Shown: positions 7,575 to 16,141 of the stretch, piece by piece
How positions within the stretch are numbered: position 1 is the first letter of the stretch
Layout: the number at the start of each line of letters is the position of its first letter
Assembly (NCBI RefSeq): GCF_024195295.1
Contig: NZ_JAMFTH010000004.1
Coordinates: 1-64,000 of the forward strand
Reading direction: 5' to 3'
From: Gilvimarinus xylanilyticus
GTDB taxonomy: Bacteria; Pseudomonadota; Gammaproteobacteria; Pseudomonadales; Cellvibrionaceae
DNA length: 64,000 bases
Translations under genes and position numbers: made by a program
The notes under the pieces: generated by a model
The model's input: only the letters and a program-made list of their open reading frames with translations
Told to the model about the DNA's origin: nothing
Databases searched by the model: none

Positions 7575-9593
7575 ATGAGCTTACAAACCAATCTCAAAGG
7601 CCGTTTACGCAATACTTCTTTGCCCAAAAGCCACGGCTTAATGCCGGTATTTGAGGCGGTGGTAAACTCCATTCACTCCATCGAAGAAAAAGGAAACGCT
7701 GATAATGGCAAGATTGTTCTTCGCATTAATCGAGCTACCCAACGCGGATTGGACTTAGACAAACAATCTTTACCCCCTATCATTGGCTTCACAATAGCCG
7801 ACAATGGCTGTGGTTTTGATGAGACCAATTTTAAGTCCTTTGAAACCCTCGACTCCGACCATAAAATTGCCAAAGGCTGCCGGGGTGTTGGCCGCTTGAT
7901 GTGGCTGAAGGTGTTTGATCTGGTCGAAGTGGAAAGCCACTTTCTCGATGTTGATGGTGAACTAAAAAAACGCGCATTCCGTTTTGACGACAAGTTGGGC
8001 GTTCATGGTGAAAAGGTTGAGACAGCAACTGCTCAGCAAACAGGAACCCAAATTAAACTTGTTGATTTTGATGAGAACTTCCGTAAACATGCGCCGACAA
8101 AGAGCGAATCCATAGCCAATCAGCTACTGGAGCATGTACTTTGGTATTTTGTGCGAACTCAGGATGCTCCAAAAATACTTGTAGAAGATGCCGGAGAGAG
8201 CGTTGACTTGGATGTACTCTATGATCAACACATGCATGCAAGCGCTTACCACGAGAAGATTAATATTCGCGACTATTCTTTCGACCTTACTCACATTAAG
8301 TTTCGTGCCTCAGTAAATAAAAAGCATCATTTAGCTCTCTGTGCGGCTAACCGATTGGTTAAAGAAGAGTCTATCCAAGGTAAGCTCCCTGGCCTGTACG
8401 GTAAAATTTCAGACGCGTCCGGCGAGTTTACCTACACCTGCTATGTGTCTTCTGATTACCTAAACGAGCACGTGCGAAGCGAACGTACTTCCTTTGATAT
8501 TGCCGAAGATGTAGAGGACATGTTAAATGAAGTCAGCTTTAAAGATATTCGCGATGCGGTATTAGATCGCACAAGGGAATATCTACAAGATGTACTGGCA
8601 GAAAATGTCCATGCCGGTCGCAACCGTGTCGATGATTTTATTAACAATCACGCGCCGCGCTACCGCCCCATTGCCAATTACGTTTCGGAAGAGCTACTGA
8701 TTGTTGACCCAGAAAAGTCGGACAAAGATCTGGAGCTACACCTTCATGCACAGTGGTATGAGGTGGAGCGACAATTGGTCAGCGAAGGCCATGACATCAT
8801 GCAGCCCCAGAATGATGAGCATGTAGAAGAATACAAAGAACGGCTGAGTGAGTATCTTCGCAAAGCTGAAGACCTTAAAAAATCAGACCTAGCTAATTAC
8901 GTTTCGCATCGCAAGGTCATTATTGACCTGTTACAGAGATCTATCGAGCAATTAGAGGACGGTAAGTACGCCCGTGAAGATATGATCCATGAGTTAATCA
9001 TGCCCATGCGTAAAGATTCCGGTGAGGTGTTCTTAGATTCCTGCAACCTTTGGCTGATTGATGAGCGGATGGCATTTCACAACTATTTGGCCTCAGACAA
9101 AACGCTGAACGCCATGCCTATTACCGGCAACGAGTCCACCAAAGAGCCCGATTTACTCAGCCTCAGAGTATTTGATAATCCACTACTGGTTAATGATCAA
9201 ACCAGTTTTCCCCTCGCCGCTATCACCGTTGTCGAAATCAAACGTCCAATGCGAAACGATATGCGAGAAGGCGAAGATAAAGACCCGATTGATCAAGCAC
9301 TCAGCTATCTAGAGCGAATTCGAGAGGGGAAGGTCTCTACAAAATCCGGGCGTCCGATCCCAGGCAATAATGACATCCCGGGCTATTGCTATGTGCTCTG
9401 TGACTTGACTGAATCCATGCATCGACGTTGCCGCCGCGCCAATCTGCGTATCACATCTGACGGCATGGGTTATTTCGGTTACAACGAGCCATCTCATGCC
9501 TATATCGAAGTAATTAGCTTTGATCAGTTAGTGAAAGCGGCAAAAGAGCGGAACCGAGCATTCTTTGACAAGCTTGGCTTGCCTTCTGTTTAG
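7575..9593 (+). CDS. GHKL ATPase with nuclease-like C-terminus, R-M associated
   Basis: The 672-aa protein has a GHKL (Hsp90/MutL/histidine-kinase type) ATPase at the N-terminus. The N-box is EAVVNSIHSIEE (N31), the G1 box DNGCGFD starts at 76, and the G2 box GCRGVGRLMW is at 101-110. There is no kinase dimerisation region or receiver domain. Near residue 551 a VVEIKRP motif follows an acidic strand and resembles the E-x-K part of a PD-(D/E)xK nuclease. A charged, probably helical region (about 390-470) links the parts. A strong GAGGAAAG ribosome site precedes the ATG, 10 bp after hsdS. An ATP-gated nuclease acting with the R-M system is my inference. Confidence 0.75.
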   Translation: MSLQTNLKGRLRNTSLPKSHGLMPVFEAVVNSIHSIEEKGNADNGKIVLRINRATQRGLDLDKQSLPPIIGFTIADNGCGFDETNFKSFETLDSDHKIAKGCRGVGRLMWLKVFDLVEVESHFLDVDGELKKRAFRFDDKLGVHGEKVETATAQQTGTQIKLVDFDENFRKHAPTKSESIANQLLEHVLWYFVRTQDAPKILVEDAGESVDLDVLYDQHMHASAYHEKINIRDYSFDLTHIKFRASVNKKHHLALCAANRLVKEESIQGKLPGLYGKISDASGEFTYTCYVSSDYLNEHVRSERTSFDIAEDVEDMLNEVSFKDIRDAVLDRTREYLQDVLAENVHAGRNRVDDFINNHAPRYRPIANYVSEELLIVDPEKSDKDLELHLHAQWYEVERQLVSEGHDIMQPQNDEHVEEYKERLSEYLRKAEDLKKSDLANYVSHRKVIIDLLQRSIEQLEDGKYAREDMIHELIMPMRKDSGEVFLDSCNLWLIDERMAFHNYLASDKTLNAMPITGNESTKEPDLLSLRVFDNPLLVNDQTSFPLAAITVVEIKRPMRNDMREGEDKDPIDQALSYLERIREGKVSTKSGRPIPGNNDIPGYCYVLCDLTESMHRRCRRANLRITSDGMGYFGYNEPSHAYIEVISFDQLVKAAKERNRAFFDKLGLPSV

Positions 9594-9673
9594 TAAACCA
9601 TAACTACCAAAAAATTTCTTTATCTTGAGCACACGGTTGCCAGGGTCTTTCCTAGGCCAAGCTGGTAACTTCG

Positions 9674-10978
9674 CTAGTTACATGCCACCTGCAATACCCT
9701 ATAAGCTTTTTGAATCGCATCTTTCAGCATCCACTTAGGCAACCCTGTCTCCTCCCGAATAACCCTATATGCCTGCTTCCTGGAGACCATCTGCTCATCA
9801 CAACCTGCAAAATACTCAAGTGCCTTAGACTGAGCTAAACGCCTCTTAGCGAGCTTCTGCTGCTCGATGTAGGCCTGATGTCGGCTCACCAACTGCTTAA
9901 CCTGCTCTGGAAAGCGATACTCCAGGTAGCCCACTGATACATCCAGTTCAGCCGCTATGGCTTTAAGCGAAAGCGGCTCATCTTTTGATTTGAGCAGGCG
10001 AGCCAGCCTTTTGAGGATCGCGCGATGATCACGCTTAAACTTAGAAGAGATTTCCATAAAGCTAGGCGGAAAAGGACAAAAATGGCCGAAATCCAATGCC
10101 TGAGTGACATGGGCAGCATTCCCGCTAATTAGGTCATAAAGTGAGATTCCTAGGCCAAAAGCCACTTTTCTCGCATCATTCAAGCAAAGCCTTCGCTGAG
10201 AGTGAATAACCGATAACAAGTGGTCTCTGGATAACAATTGATAAAACTCATCTTCCCGCCCAGATTTCCAGTAGTAGTCAAAGATTTGATCTAAAGATTG
10301 CCATATTCCTGAAGAGGTTAACGAGTCTGGGCCATAGGTGGCAATATCGCCAAAAAGCTCAACAACATCTCGCCCAATGTCTTGCCAGCTGGACACTATG
10401 TCCTTTTTCTTAAGGCGGGCCTTACGTTTTGAGAGCGTTACTCCGCATTCCTGACAACGCCCGAGTGGGCGCTTTTTAATATAACTCGCCTGATCGCAGC
10501 CACAATGGTCACATTCAGTCAAAAATGGCGTGCGATGAACAGGGCACGCCAAAAGTGCTCTTAGCTGCCAAATTAATTTGAAGTAGCAATCCTGACCAAA
10601 AGCTTCCATTTCGGCAAAACACTCTGGACACCAGCGGAATCCATGATGCAGCTCTCCTCTGGAGAGCGTAAGCGGGCCGTTAAACACTGAAACCGTCGCC
10701 CCCTCTAAGGGCTGCCTAGTCATATAACTCAGCATTAACTGAACGCCCTTAGCCAATTTGTTACTTCTCAATAGACTGTGCACACCGATGTAGCTAGGCA
10801 GAAATGGCAATGCCGATTGAATCTCTTCATGGCCTTCGATCTGCCTATAGCAGTATCTAAGAAGCTCTCCCACATAAACTCCGTGTTTATACGAAAGACG
10901 GTGTAAATATGAAGGCAAGGACTCAACTTCGGAAGTGCCGAGTGCTCGAAGAGCCACAGGAAAGAGGAAGTCATTCAT
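9674..10978 (-). CDS. tniQ: TniQ/TnsD-like target-site selector
   Basis: TniQ/TnsD proteins bind the attachment site and recruit TnsC. The start is placed at the ATG at 10978, which overlaps the tnsC stop (GCATGAATGA); a longer frame to 11152 would only add residues read out of frame through tnsC. The protein is then 434 aa, and begins with the family hallmark ESLPSYLHRLS. Zinc-binding pairs are clear: WCPEC, ACPVH, CDHCG and CQECG. The C-terminal half holds predicted helix-turn-helix stretches (for example SLKAIAAELDVSVGYLEYRF), expected for a DNA-reading TnsD. Because the element sits 22 bp past a tRNA-CAU gene, this protein probably recognises that tRNA gene. Confidence 0.9.
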   Translation of the reverse strand: MNDFLFPVALRALGTSEVESLPSYLHRLSYKHGVYVGELLRYCYRQIEGHEEIQSALPFLPSYIGVHSLLRSNKLAKGVQLMLSYMTRQPLEGATVSVFNGPLTLSRGELHHGFRWCPECFAEMEAFGQDCYFKLIWQLRALLACPVHRTPFLTECDHCGCDQASYIKKRPLGRCQECGVTLSKRKARLKKKDIVSSWQDIGRDVVELFGDIATYGPDSLTSSGIWQSLDQIFDYYWKSGREDEFYQLLSRDHLLSVIHSQRRLCLNDARKVAFGLGISLYDLISGNAAHVTQALDFGHFCPFPPSFMEISSKFKRDHRAILKRLARLLKSKDEPLSLKAIAAELDVSVGYLEYRFPEQVKQLVSRHQAYIEQQKLAKRRLAQSKALEYFAGCDEQMVSRKQAYRVIREETGLPKWMLKDAIQKAYRVLQVACN

Positions 10979-12038
10979 GCTCTGGCACCTCTGTACGGTT
11001 GCCTGGCTTACGCCTAACCGGCTTTTTCTGGAACGGCTTCGCCTTGGTTTTTTTCTTCTCAGCTCTAGAAGCGCCTGTGGTGTCCTTCTGTCCCTGCCGT
11101 GACAGAGAGCTACGCCGAAGCGATTTTTCGCCCAGCTGAATTTCAGCGCCAATTTCAGCCAAATCTACGTCTGAGAGCCTCTTACTCATCAGTAACTCTC
11201 GCGTGATGGGAGTCCCTTGATAGGAGGCAACTGAATCAACGCGCTTTAGCCATGCCTTCAGAAGTCCAATGCACCCGAAAGAGCCCTCGTAAAGGTCTTC
11301 GGCCACATGTTTCAAGTCCCCAACACACGGTGCTAAGCTAAGCATGCCAGAGTAGGTGTTCAATATTTGGGCGAAATAGTAAATATCTTCTGCATTTGCG
11401 TGGTATCGCGGAAAATGCACCTGATGATTCCGGCCCAATAGATGGGGTGAGTTTTTTAACATATCTAGAATTGGATAGGCCCCAACCAGAACAAGCACTA
11501 TACCGGTAGTCTGTGCTAGGCACTTCAGCGAGTCCATATAGGCATGTGCTGCCTGGGCATCTTTGCTCGCGTAGCGAATGTGCTGGGCTTCATCGATAAA
11601 GAGAAACTGAACCCGTCTCTCACGAATCGCGTTCTCAAGTGCAATCCGTAGCGTCGCCTCTGTAGCACGATCCATTTTTTGCATTGCGATGACATCGTCA
11701 AGGTCTTGCCCCTTGATTGTAAATAATGGATGCTTAACAGCTTCTAGCATCCGCTGGGTAAACGCCTTCGTAGAGAAGCTGCCATGTGGACCGGCGTTTA
11801 CCGCTTCTACCACAACCGCATCCATTAAACCCGTATCGACGAAACGACACTTACCAAACATCATTTCTGCCACTTTTCGAATCAGCAGAGATTTTCCTGC
11901 CCTTGATGGGCCTACGATACTTACCACTTCACCGGGAGAGGCACAACTCAGAACAGAAAAAGTTTCTGCAAGCGCCACTTGCCAATTTCTATGCTTTATC
12001 GCGATGTCAAACTTTTTAGAGTTAATCATCCCAGACAT
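10971..12038 (-). CDS. tnsC: TnsC-like AAA+ transposition regulator
   Basis: This AAA+ ATPase forms the link between target selector and transposase. Walker A GPSRAGKS is at 43-50 and Walker B FLFIDEAQ at 145-152. At 355 aa it is shorter than Tn7 TnsC and closer to TniB and CAST TnsC in size. The last ~40 residues are strongly basic (KKKTKAKPFQKKPVRRK), suggesting DNA or TniQ contact. The ATG at 12038 follows GGGAGG at a proper distance, and the gene overlaps tnsAB by 17 bp and tniQ by 8 bp, so the three are translationally coupled. Confidence 0.92.
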   Translation of the reverse strand: MSGMINSKKFDIAIKHRNWQVALAETFSVLSCASPGEVVSIVGPSRAGKSLLIRKVAEMMFGKCRFVDTGLMDAVVVEAVNAGPHGSFSTKAFTQRMLEAVKHPLFTIKGQDLDDVIAMQKMDRATEATLRIALENAIRERRVQFLFIDEAQHIRYASKDAQAAHAYMDSLKCLAQTTGIVLVLVGAYPILDMLKNSPHLLGRNHQVHFPRYHANAEDIYYFAQILNTYSGMLSLAPCVGDLKHVAEDLYEGSFGCIGLLKAWLKRVDSVASYQGTPITRELLMSKRLSDVDLAEIGAEIQLGEKSLRRSSLSRQGQKDTTGASRAEKKKTKAKPFQKKPVRRKPGNRTEVPEHE

Positions 12039-14448
12039 GCTTAACCTCCCAATCTTCCGTTGCTAATTGGGAAACTTCAGCGCCTTTTAGAGCATCAAAA
12101 ATAGACTGACCTTCACCGGAATCCATCTTATCTGACTCATCAGAGCTCACTTCGAGAATCATACTGCGTCGATCTTCTGATTTTTCCGTCATTTCCCTCA
12201 GAATACCGACCAGCTCTTCATCAGCTTGCTGCTTGATTAATTTTTTATCATTGTACGATTCTGTAACCAGAAGGCTTTCAACACGCTGTGATACGGGGTC
12301 TAAAGACGAAAATCGATTGATCGATGACGTTTGGCACTGTATCCATTCCCGCCCAACGAGGACGTAGATCACGTGTGGATTGTCTGGATCTTTTCTACAT
12401 TCTAAGCTTTTTTTCTGACCCTGATATTGTCGTAGTTCTGGGTTGTAGTACCACATGGGGTCTATGTGTATCCCCCGAGCATAATCCACTTTATATTTAC
12501 CCTGATCTACGGAGCTGGCCACCATGTACTCTTCATTAAGCTCTTGCGGTATCGCCATAAAGGGAAATTCTTTTTCATGACGCGCCAATGCCTTAGCGGG
12601 ACTCTCCGATATAATCCCCCGAGGGTTAAACGAGCGCCATTGCACAAACCGCTCAAATTCACAGTAAAAATCATACGCCGACATTACTGCAAACTTGTCA
12701 GGCTTAGACTCCCCATCGAATGATCTGGCGTTCTTATAATCTGTCAAATTTCCAGGCCTTTGGGAAAGCCACTGGGTCTTGAATTCGCCGATAAGTCGTT
12801 CAACCTCAGCTCCGTAGCGGGAATGAGAAGCTGGCCGTAGAACCAGCTCGATCATATTGTGCGCAACAAGGGCATAGAAATAAACAGACCGAAAGTCAGC
12901 CCCTCTATCTACTATGATTTCTCTGGGAAGCTTTCCGTGCCTCCGCACGCATTCACGCATCACCCTTGCTACGGATACTCTCGAAGGTGCCTTGAAGGAA
13001 ACGCAAAAAGCTAAGACGCTGCTTGTGGCCAGATCTAGCATCACTGTGACCCAAGGCCTCATTACATAAGGATAATCACCATCAAAATAGACCAGGTAAA
13101 TTTTGGCAAGAAAATGGTCTATCGCCACCCTTTGCCAGGCAATATCTGCTTTAAGCTGGCGATCCAGAGGATTTGATGGCGCAGAGGCAGCATTCTCCGC
13201 TCGCCTTCCCCCCTTTAGCTTCGCCAACTTTTCCGGGGCTATTCTTTCCAGAGCTTTCGTGAAGGTTTTCTTGCTAACTGGAGTGAAGGCTTGATCGATA
13301 TCTTTAACGTACGATCTATACTCGATATATAGCCTATACGTAGACTTGAACCTGCTTTCATTGTCATATAGCGTCGAGCCTTCAAGGAGGAATTTCTTAA
13401 GACATGATTCTTGAGAGTGCGTCAACCTAGTTCGACGGTTTCCCGAGTAGAGCCACCTGGGAATCAATGCTTCAAATGCACTAACTCCTCTTGCTTCTCC
13501 TTCTTTTATTTGAGCTTTCCAGCGGCGTACCGACCGACCTGCCTCACCTGACCTGATTCGCTCAATCTTCGCAATGGCAGCTTCAGCCTGCTTCTCGGTA
13601 GGGCATCTTGCAGCATTCACGCTGATCGAATCAGATTGCTCATACACCCCTACCCCCTTAAAATCCGAAACAAACTCGAGATGCGCTTTGTGACGCACCA
13701 AGAAGCATCCCTTAGGCTCGGAAATTAGCTGACGATCCCAGTCAAAAAACAACTCCTCACGATCTATAGCTTTAAGAATTTCAGAATAACACTCTAGCTT
13801 TAGACGCTTACGTAGCTCATACAGCGACCAGCAGAAAGATTCGTCAAATACTCGGTCTAGCTCACTAGTCGATAAAGAACGTGACTCATATGAACGGTTG
13901 CGGATAAGGTTTTCAATATTAAGAACCTTAAAACCAGGTGAAGATGGTACTGCATAAACTATGAAGTGCAGCCCGGCCTTTCCGAATGCTTCTTTAGCAG
14001 GAAGGTGTTGGTACGAACCATCGCTATTTTTTATCCAATCTGAAGGGTTACATTGGATCTTTTCGAGAACCTCCTCCTCCATCTTTACTTCAACCACACA
14101 GGGGCCATCGTTTTTAAGAAGCAGAAAATCTGGCGTGTACGAATATCGCTGACGCCGACCAGTCTTAATCGTTTTGATAATCGTTACGGGCTCTAGCTGA
14201 TCCCATATCTCTACCACCATGTCATCGTATTCAGCGAGCAGAACAAATGCCTTCTCTCCCTTTCTGCTTTCCGATGAGATCGTTTGCCCCATTTTTGTGG
14301 AGTATGTCCAACTACAAATATTGGTACGAGCATGTGTACCCACCATGCGAGAAGGCTCAGAGGAGCGTACTCGCGCTATGTAATCAATCGCATCCTGACT
14401 AAGATTGTGCTCCTCCAAGTACCTGTGAAACTGAAGTTCTGTAAGCAT
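12022..14448 (-). CDS. tnsAB: TnsA-TnsB fusion transposase
   Basis: One 808-aa chain carries both strand-cleavage activities. The N-terminal TnsA-like endonuclease shows E73, D107 (in YTPDF) and E120-V-K122, the E...D...K set known from Tn7 TnsA. After a linker and helical DNA-binding regions comes the rve/DDE transposase with D443 (VAIDHF), D513 (IIVDRGADF) and E549 (GAEVERLIG), a DD(35)E spacing. The C-terminus (about 700-808) is acidic and likely meets TnsC. The start is set at the ATG at 14448 behind AGGGGGA; a TTG at 14469 is less likely. TnsA activity implies cut-and-paste, and fusions of this type are known in some Tn7-like and CAST elements. No Cas genes or CRISPR are present. Confidence 0.93.
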   Translation of the reverse strand: MLTELQFHRYLEEHNLSQDAIDYIARVRSSEPSRMVGTHARTNICSWTYSTKMGQTISSESRKGEKAFVLLAEYDDMVVEIWDQLEPVTIIKTIKTGRRQRYSYTPDFLLLKNDGPCVVEVKMEEEVLEKIQCNPSDWIKNSDGSYQHLPAKEAFGKAGLHFIVYAVPSSPGFKVLNIENLIRNRSYESRSLSTSELDRVFDESFCWSLYELRKRLKLECYSEILKAIDREELFFDWDRQLISEPKGCFLVRHKAHLEFVSDFKGVGVYEQSDSISVNAARCPTEKQAEAAIAKIERIRSGEAGRSVRRWKAQIKEGEARGVSAFEALIPRWLYSGNRRTRLTHSQESCLKKFLLEGSTLYDNESRFKSTYRLYIEYRSYVKDIDQAFTPVSKKTFTKALERIAPEKLAKLKGGRRAENAASAPSNPLDRQLKADIAWQRVAIDHFLAKIYLVYFDGDYPYVMRPWVTVMLDLATSSVLAFCVSFKAPSRVSVARVMRECVRRHGKLPREIIVDRGADFRSVYFYALVAHNMIELVLRPASHSRYGAEVERLIGEFKTQWLSQRPGNLTDYKNARSFDGESKPDKFAVMSAYDFYCEFERFVQWRSFNPRGIISESPAKALARHEKEFPFMAIPQELNEEYMVASSVDQGKYKVDYARGIHIDPMWYYNPELRQYQGQKKSLECRKDPDNPHVIYVLVGREWIQCQTSSINRFSSLDPVSQRVESLLVTESYNDKKLIKQQADEELVGILREMTEKSEDRRSMILEVSSDESDKMDSGEGQSIFDALKGAEVSQLATEDWEVKHVWDD

Positions 14449-14528
14449 AGATCCCCCTAATCCGTCCAAGTAACCGCAAATTTGAGGGCGAGCGGGTACC
14501 TCGAACGGCAGATTCGTGAATGAAGGTC

Positions 14529-14557
14529 TTGACAGGGCTTTTAGGGGAAGGGATACT
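14529..14557 (+). promoter_or_regulatory. Strong sigma-70 promoter overlapping an inverted repeat
   Basis: TTGACA at 14529-14534, a 17-bp spacer, and GATACT at 14552-14557 (4 of 6 to TATAAT). The spacer and -10 lie in the left arm of an inverted repeat: TTTAGGGGAAGGGA at 14540-14553 and TCCCTTCCCTAAA at 14579-14591. The repeat could be an operator or fold in the RNA. It points away from tnsAB. Confidence 0.6.
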
Positions 14558-14562
14558 TGACC

Positions 14563-14624
14563 TACACCACGAAGGTACTCCCTTCCCTAAAGGCCGATTA
14601 CAAGAAATTGTTTTCGGCTTTTTT
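14563..14624 (+). ncRNA. Candidate small RNA upstream of tnsAB
   Basis: A promoter (14529-14557) and an intrinsic terminator (14593-14624) define a transcript of about 60 nt with no ORF. Its 5' part contains the right arm TCCCTTCCCTAAA of the local inverted repeat, and its 3' part is the terminator hairpin. It lies divergently from the transposition operon, about 115 bp from the tnsAB start. Its existence is inferred from sequence signals; a role in controlling transposition is only a guess. Confidence 0.45.
14593..14624 (+). terminator. Intrinsic terminator
   Basis: GCCGA (593-597) pairs with TCGGC (614-618), with an inner ACAA-GAAA-TTGT hairpin, followed by TTTTTT at 619-624. No coding gene ends upstream on this strand, so it serves the short promoter at 14529 or a lost gene. 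Confidence 0.7.
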
Positions 14625-15289
14625 GTATCTACAGCACACTGTCCTCCTTTTTTCTCTGGCGATTACGTTAAACTTGGGTTCTTGTATCTGAGCGCACATC
14701 CTGTGCACGCGCACAAGTCATACACTAGAGCTCGATACGCCCCAAGACTACCAGCTTTTTAGGGAAATTTCACTTTTCAGCTTATTTGCCGAACTTAGCG
14801 TACATTATCAACGTTTTCGACGATTTTTATATGTATATTATGTCTTCTTGAATGTATGTGGCGTATTGAGTACATCTAAACTCTTCTGATATGATTTCCC
14901 ATATGTTTCAATAAGTTACACAACTTTATCGATTGCTCGAGGCTATTGCCCGCCTGCAAGCAGCAATGGTCCTAAGCTGAAAGCTTATACACTTAGGGCT
15001 AACGACAGTTGTGAGCCGGCGTACTCGGACAAAACCGCTAGGTGCAAACTTCTAAACATATAACCATCAGTTAGTTAGCGCTCACATCAGGACAAGAATT
15101 TTAAGAATCTGTAATCCCCTTCCAGACGGTAACTGAGGCATTTAAACCCCACAGACCTAAGCGTAAGATTTTTAATAAGCCATTCCTCTATCCACTTCTA
15201 TTGGCCGCACATCGATGCAATAAAGTTTCTCGGCTTAAAGGAAAATTCGGTGCCCTTCTATTTTCAGACCTTTCTGACAAAAAGCATGA
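14625..15289. other. Intergenic stretch, no gene recognised
   Basis: About 660 bp of AT-rich DNA. It contains several stop codons in all frames and no conserved protein fragment that I can recognise. No internal copy of the transposon end motif is seen here. Confidence 0.5.
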
Positions 15290-15664
15290 TTAATTACCTA
15301 GCGCTACCGAATGCAGCGATCTCCACACCCTTTCAAAGGCGTCCACATCACCTTCAAGTAGCAGATCAATGGGGCGTCGACCGTTAAACGGGGCATTAAA
15401 ATTCTTCATTTGCATGAAGCCATCAACATTCTGAGGGTTCTCGAACATCATCCTCAAAGTTTCGTTAATGAGTTCTATGTATTCTAATTTTTTACCGTAC
15501 GTCTCATCCATAGTGCTGGAATCGAGCGATCCAGGCTTTCGATCTGGTATCATTCTCGCTTGGTCAGAGGGTGAAACCCCCCAACGAATTAAAATTTTAT
15601 GTGCTTTAGTCTCGCTCATTGCTAGGCGCTCTTTTAACCTATTGCTAATAATACCCATTCTCAT
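15290..15664 (-). CDS. Xre/MbcA/ParS-type antitoxin-like protein, orphan
   Basis: The 124-aa product has the C-terminal MbcA/ParS/Xre (DUF2384) toxin-binding fold. A helix with ENPQNVDGFMQMKN is followed by the hallmark GRRPIDLLLEGDVDAFERVW and a final helix. The N-terminal ~35 residues could hold a short helical DNA-binding region (LKERLAMSETKAHKILIRWG). Members are usually paired with a RES-domain NADase toxin directly downstream. Here no RES gene lies on either side: downstream on this strand is non-coding DNA and then tnsAB. It may be a stranded antitoxin or a repressor. The start at 15664 is the first in-frame ATG; 15619 is an alternative. Confidence 0.7.
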   Translation of the reverse strand: MRMGIISNRLKERLAMSETKAHKILIRWGVSPSDQARMIPDRKPGSLDSSTMDETYGKKLEYIELINETLRMMFENPQNVDGFMQMKNFNAPFNGRRPIDLLLEGDVDAFERVWRSLHSVALGN

Positions 15665-16141
15665 TACGAGCCAATTGAGGAAATATGGCTACGCAATACA
15701 TATCCAGAATTACTAGATGATTCTTAATCCATTACAAGGTTTTAACGGGCTTCAACTGGCGTTTTGTCAAAACATTGTGACAAATATTATTTCGCTAGGC
15801 TTTCAATTTTCTTCCATTTACAACTAGCACTTTCTTTATTAAGACCAAAAATTTACTTATGAAATGGAGATTAGCACGAATAGGAATTTCAATTAAGAAG
15901 CATCGAGAATAATAATTCTTTACGGTTTTAGCTGTCGCGGAGAAAACACGGCTGGCCTGCCAACAAATTTGGCTATCTAAAGTGACGATTTTGAAAGACC
16001 AATCCAAAAACTTTTAAGTTACATTGATCTCGCCGACACTGAAATCTCAAATCTGAGGATCACCGCCCCCCCACCGAATGAAATTGATTCAATATTCGGT
16101 GTAAACTAGCTTTAACGCCTATAGGTTTCCAAGAGGCTTCA
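15665..16141. other. Intergenic stretch with small palindrome
   Basis: AT-rich region between divergent genes. CACCGAAT (about 16073) and ATTCGGTG (about 16095) form an 8-bp inverted repeat some 40 bp before the start at 16142, a possible operator. A 70-codon reading frame on the minus strand (15795-16007) has no recognisable features and is not called. Confidence 0.45.

Noticed and set aside
10979-11152. 58-residue N-terminal extension of TniQ
   Set aside because: It is the out-of-frame reading of the tnsC 3' end. The coupled ATG at 10978 gives the normal TniQ start.
12022-14448. CRISPR-associated transposon (CAST)
   Set aside because: No CRISPR repeats, cas genes or atypical spacer were seen anywhere in the window; targeting is better explained by the single TniQ/TnsD-like protein and the tRNA gene.
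14520-14762. 80-codon ORF upstream of tnsAB
   Set aside because: It reads straight through the inverted repeat and the terminator at 14593-14624, so it is unlikely to be a gene.
15795-16007. 70-codon minus-strand ORF as the missing toxin
   Set aside because: Far too short for a RES toxin and without any of its motifs.
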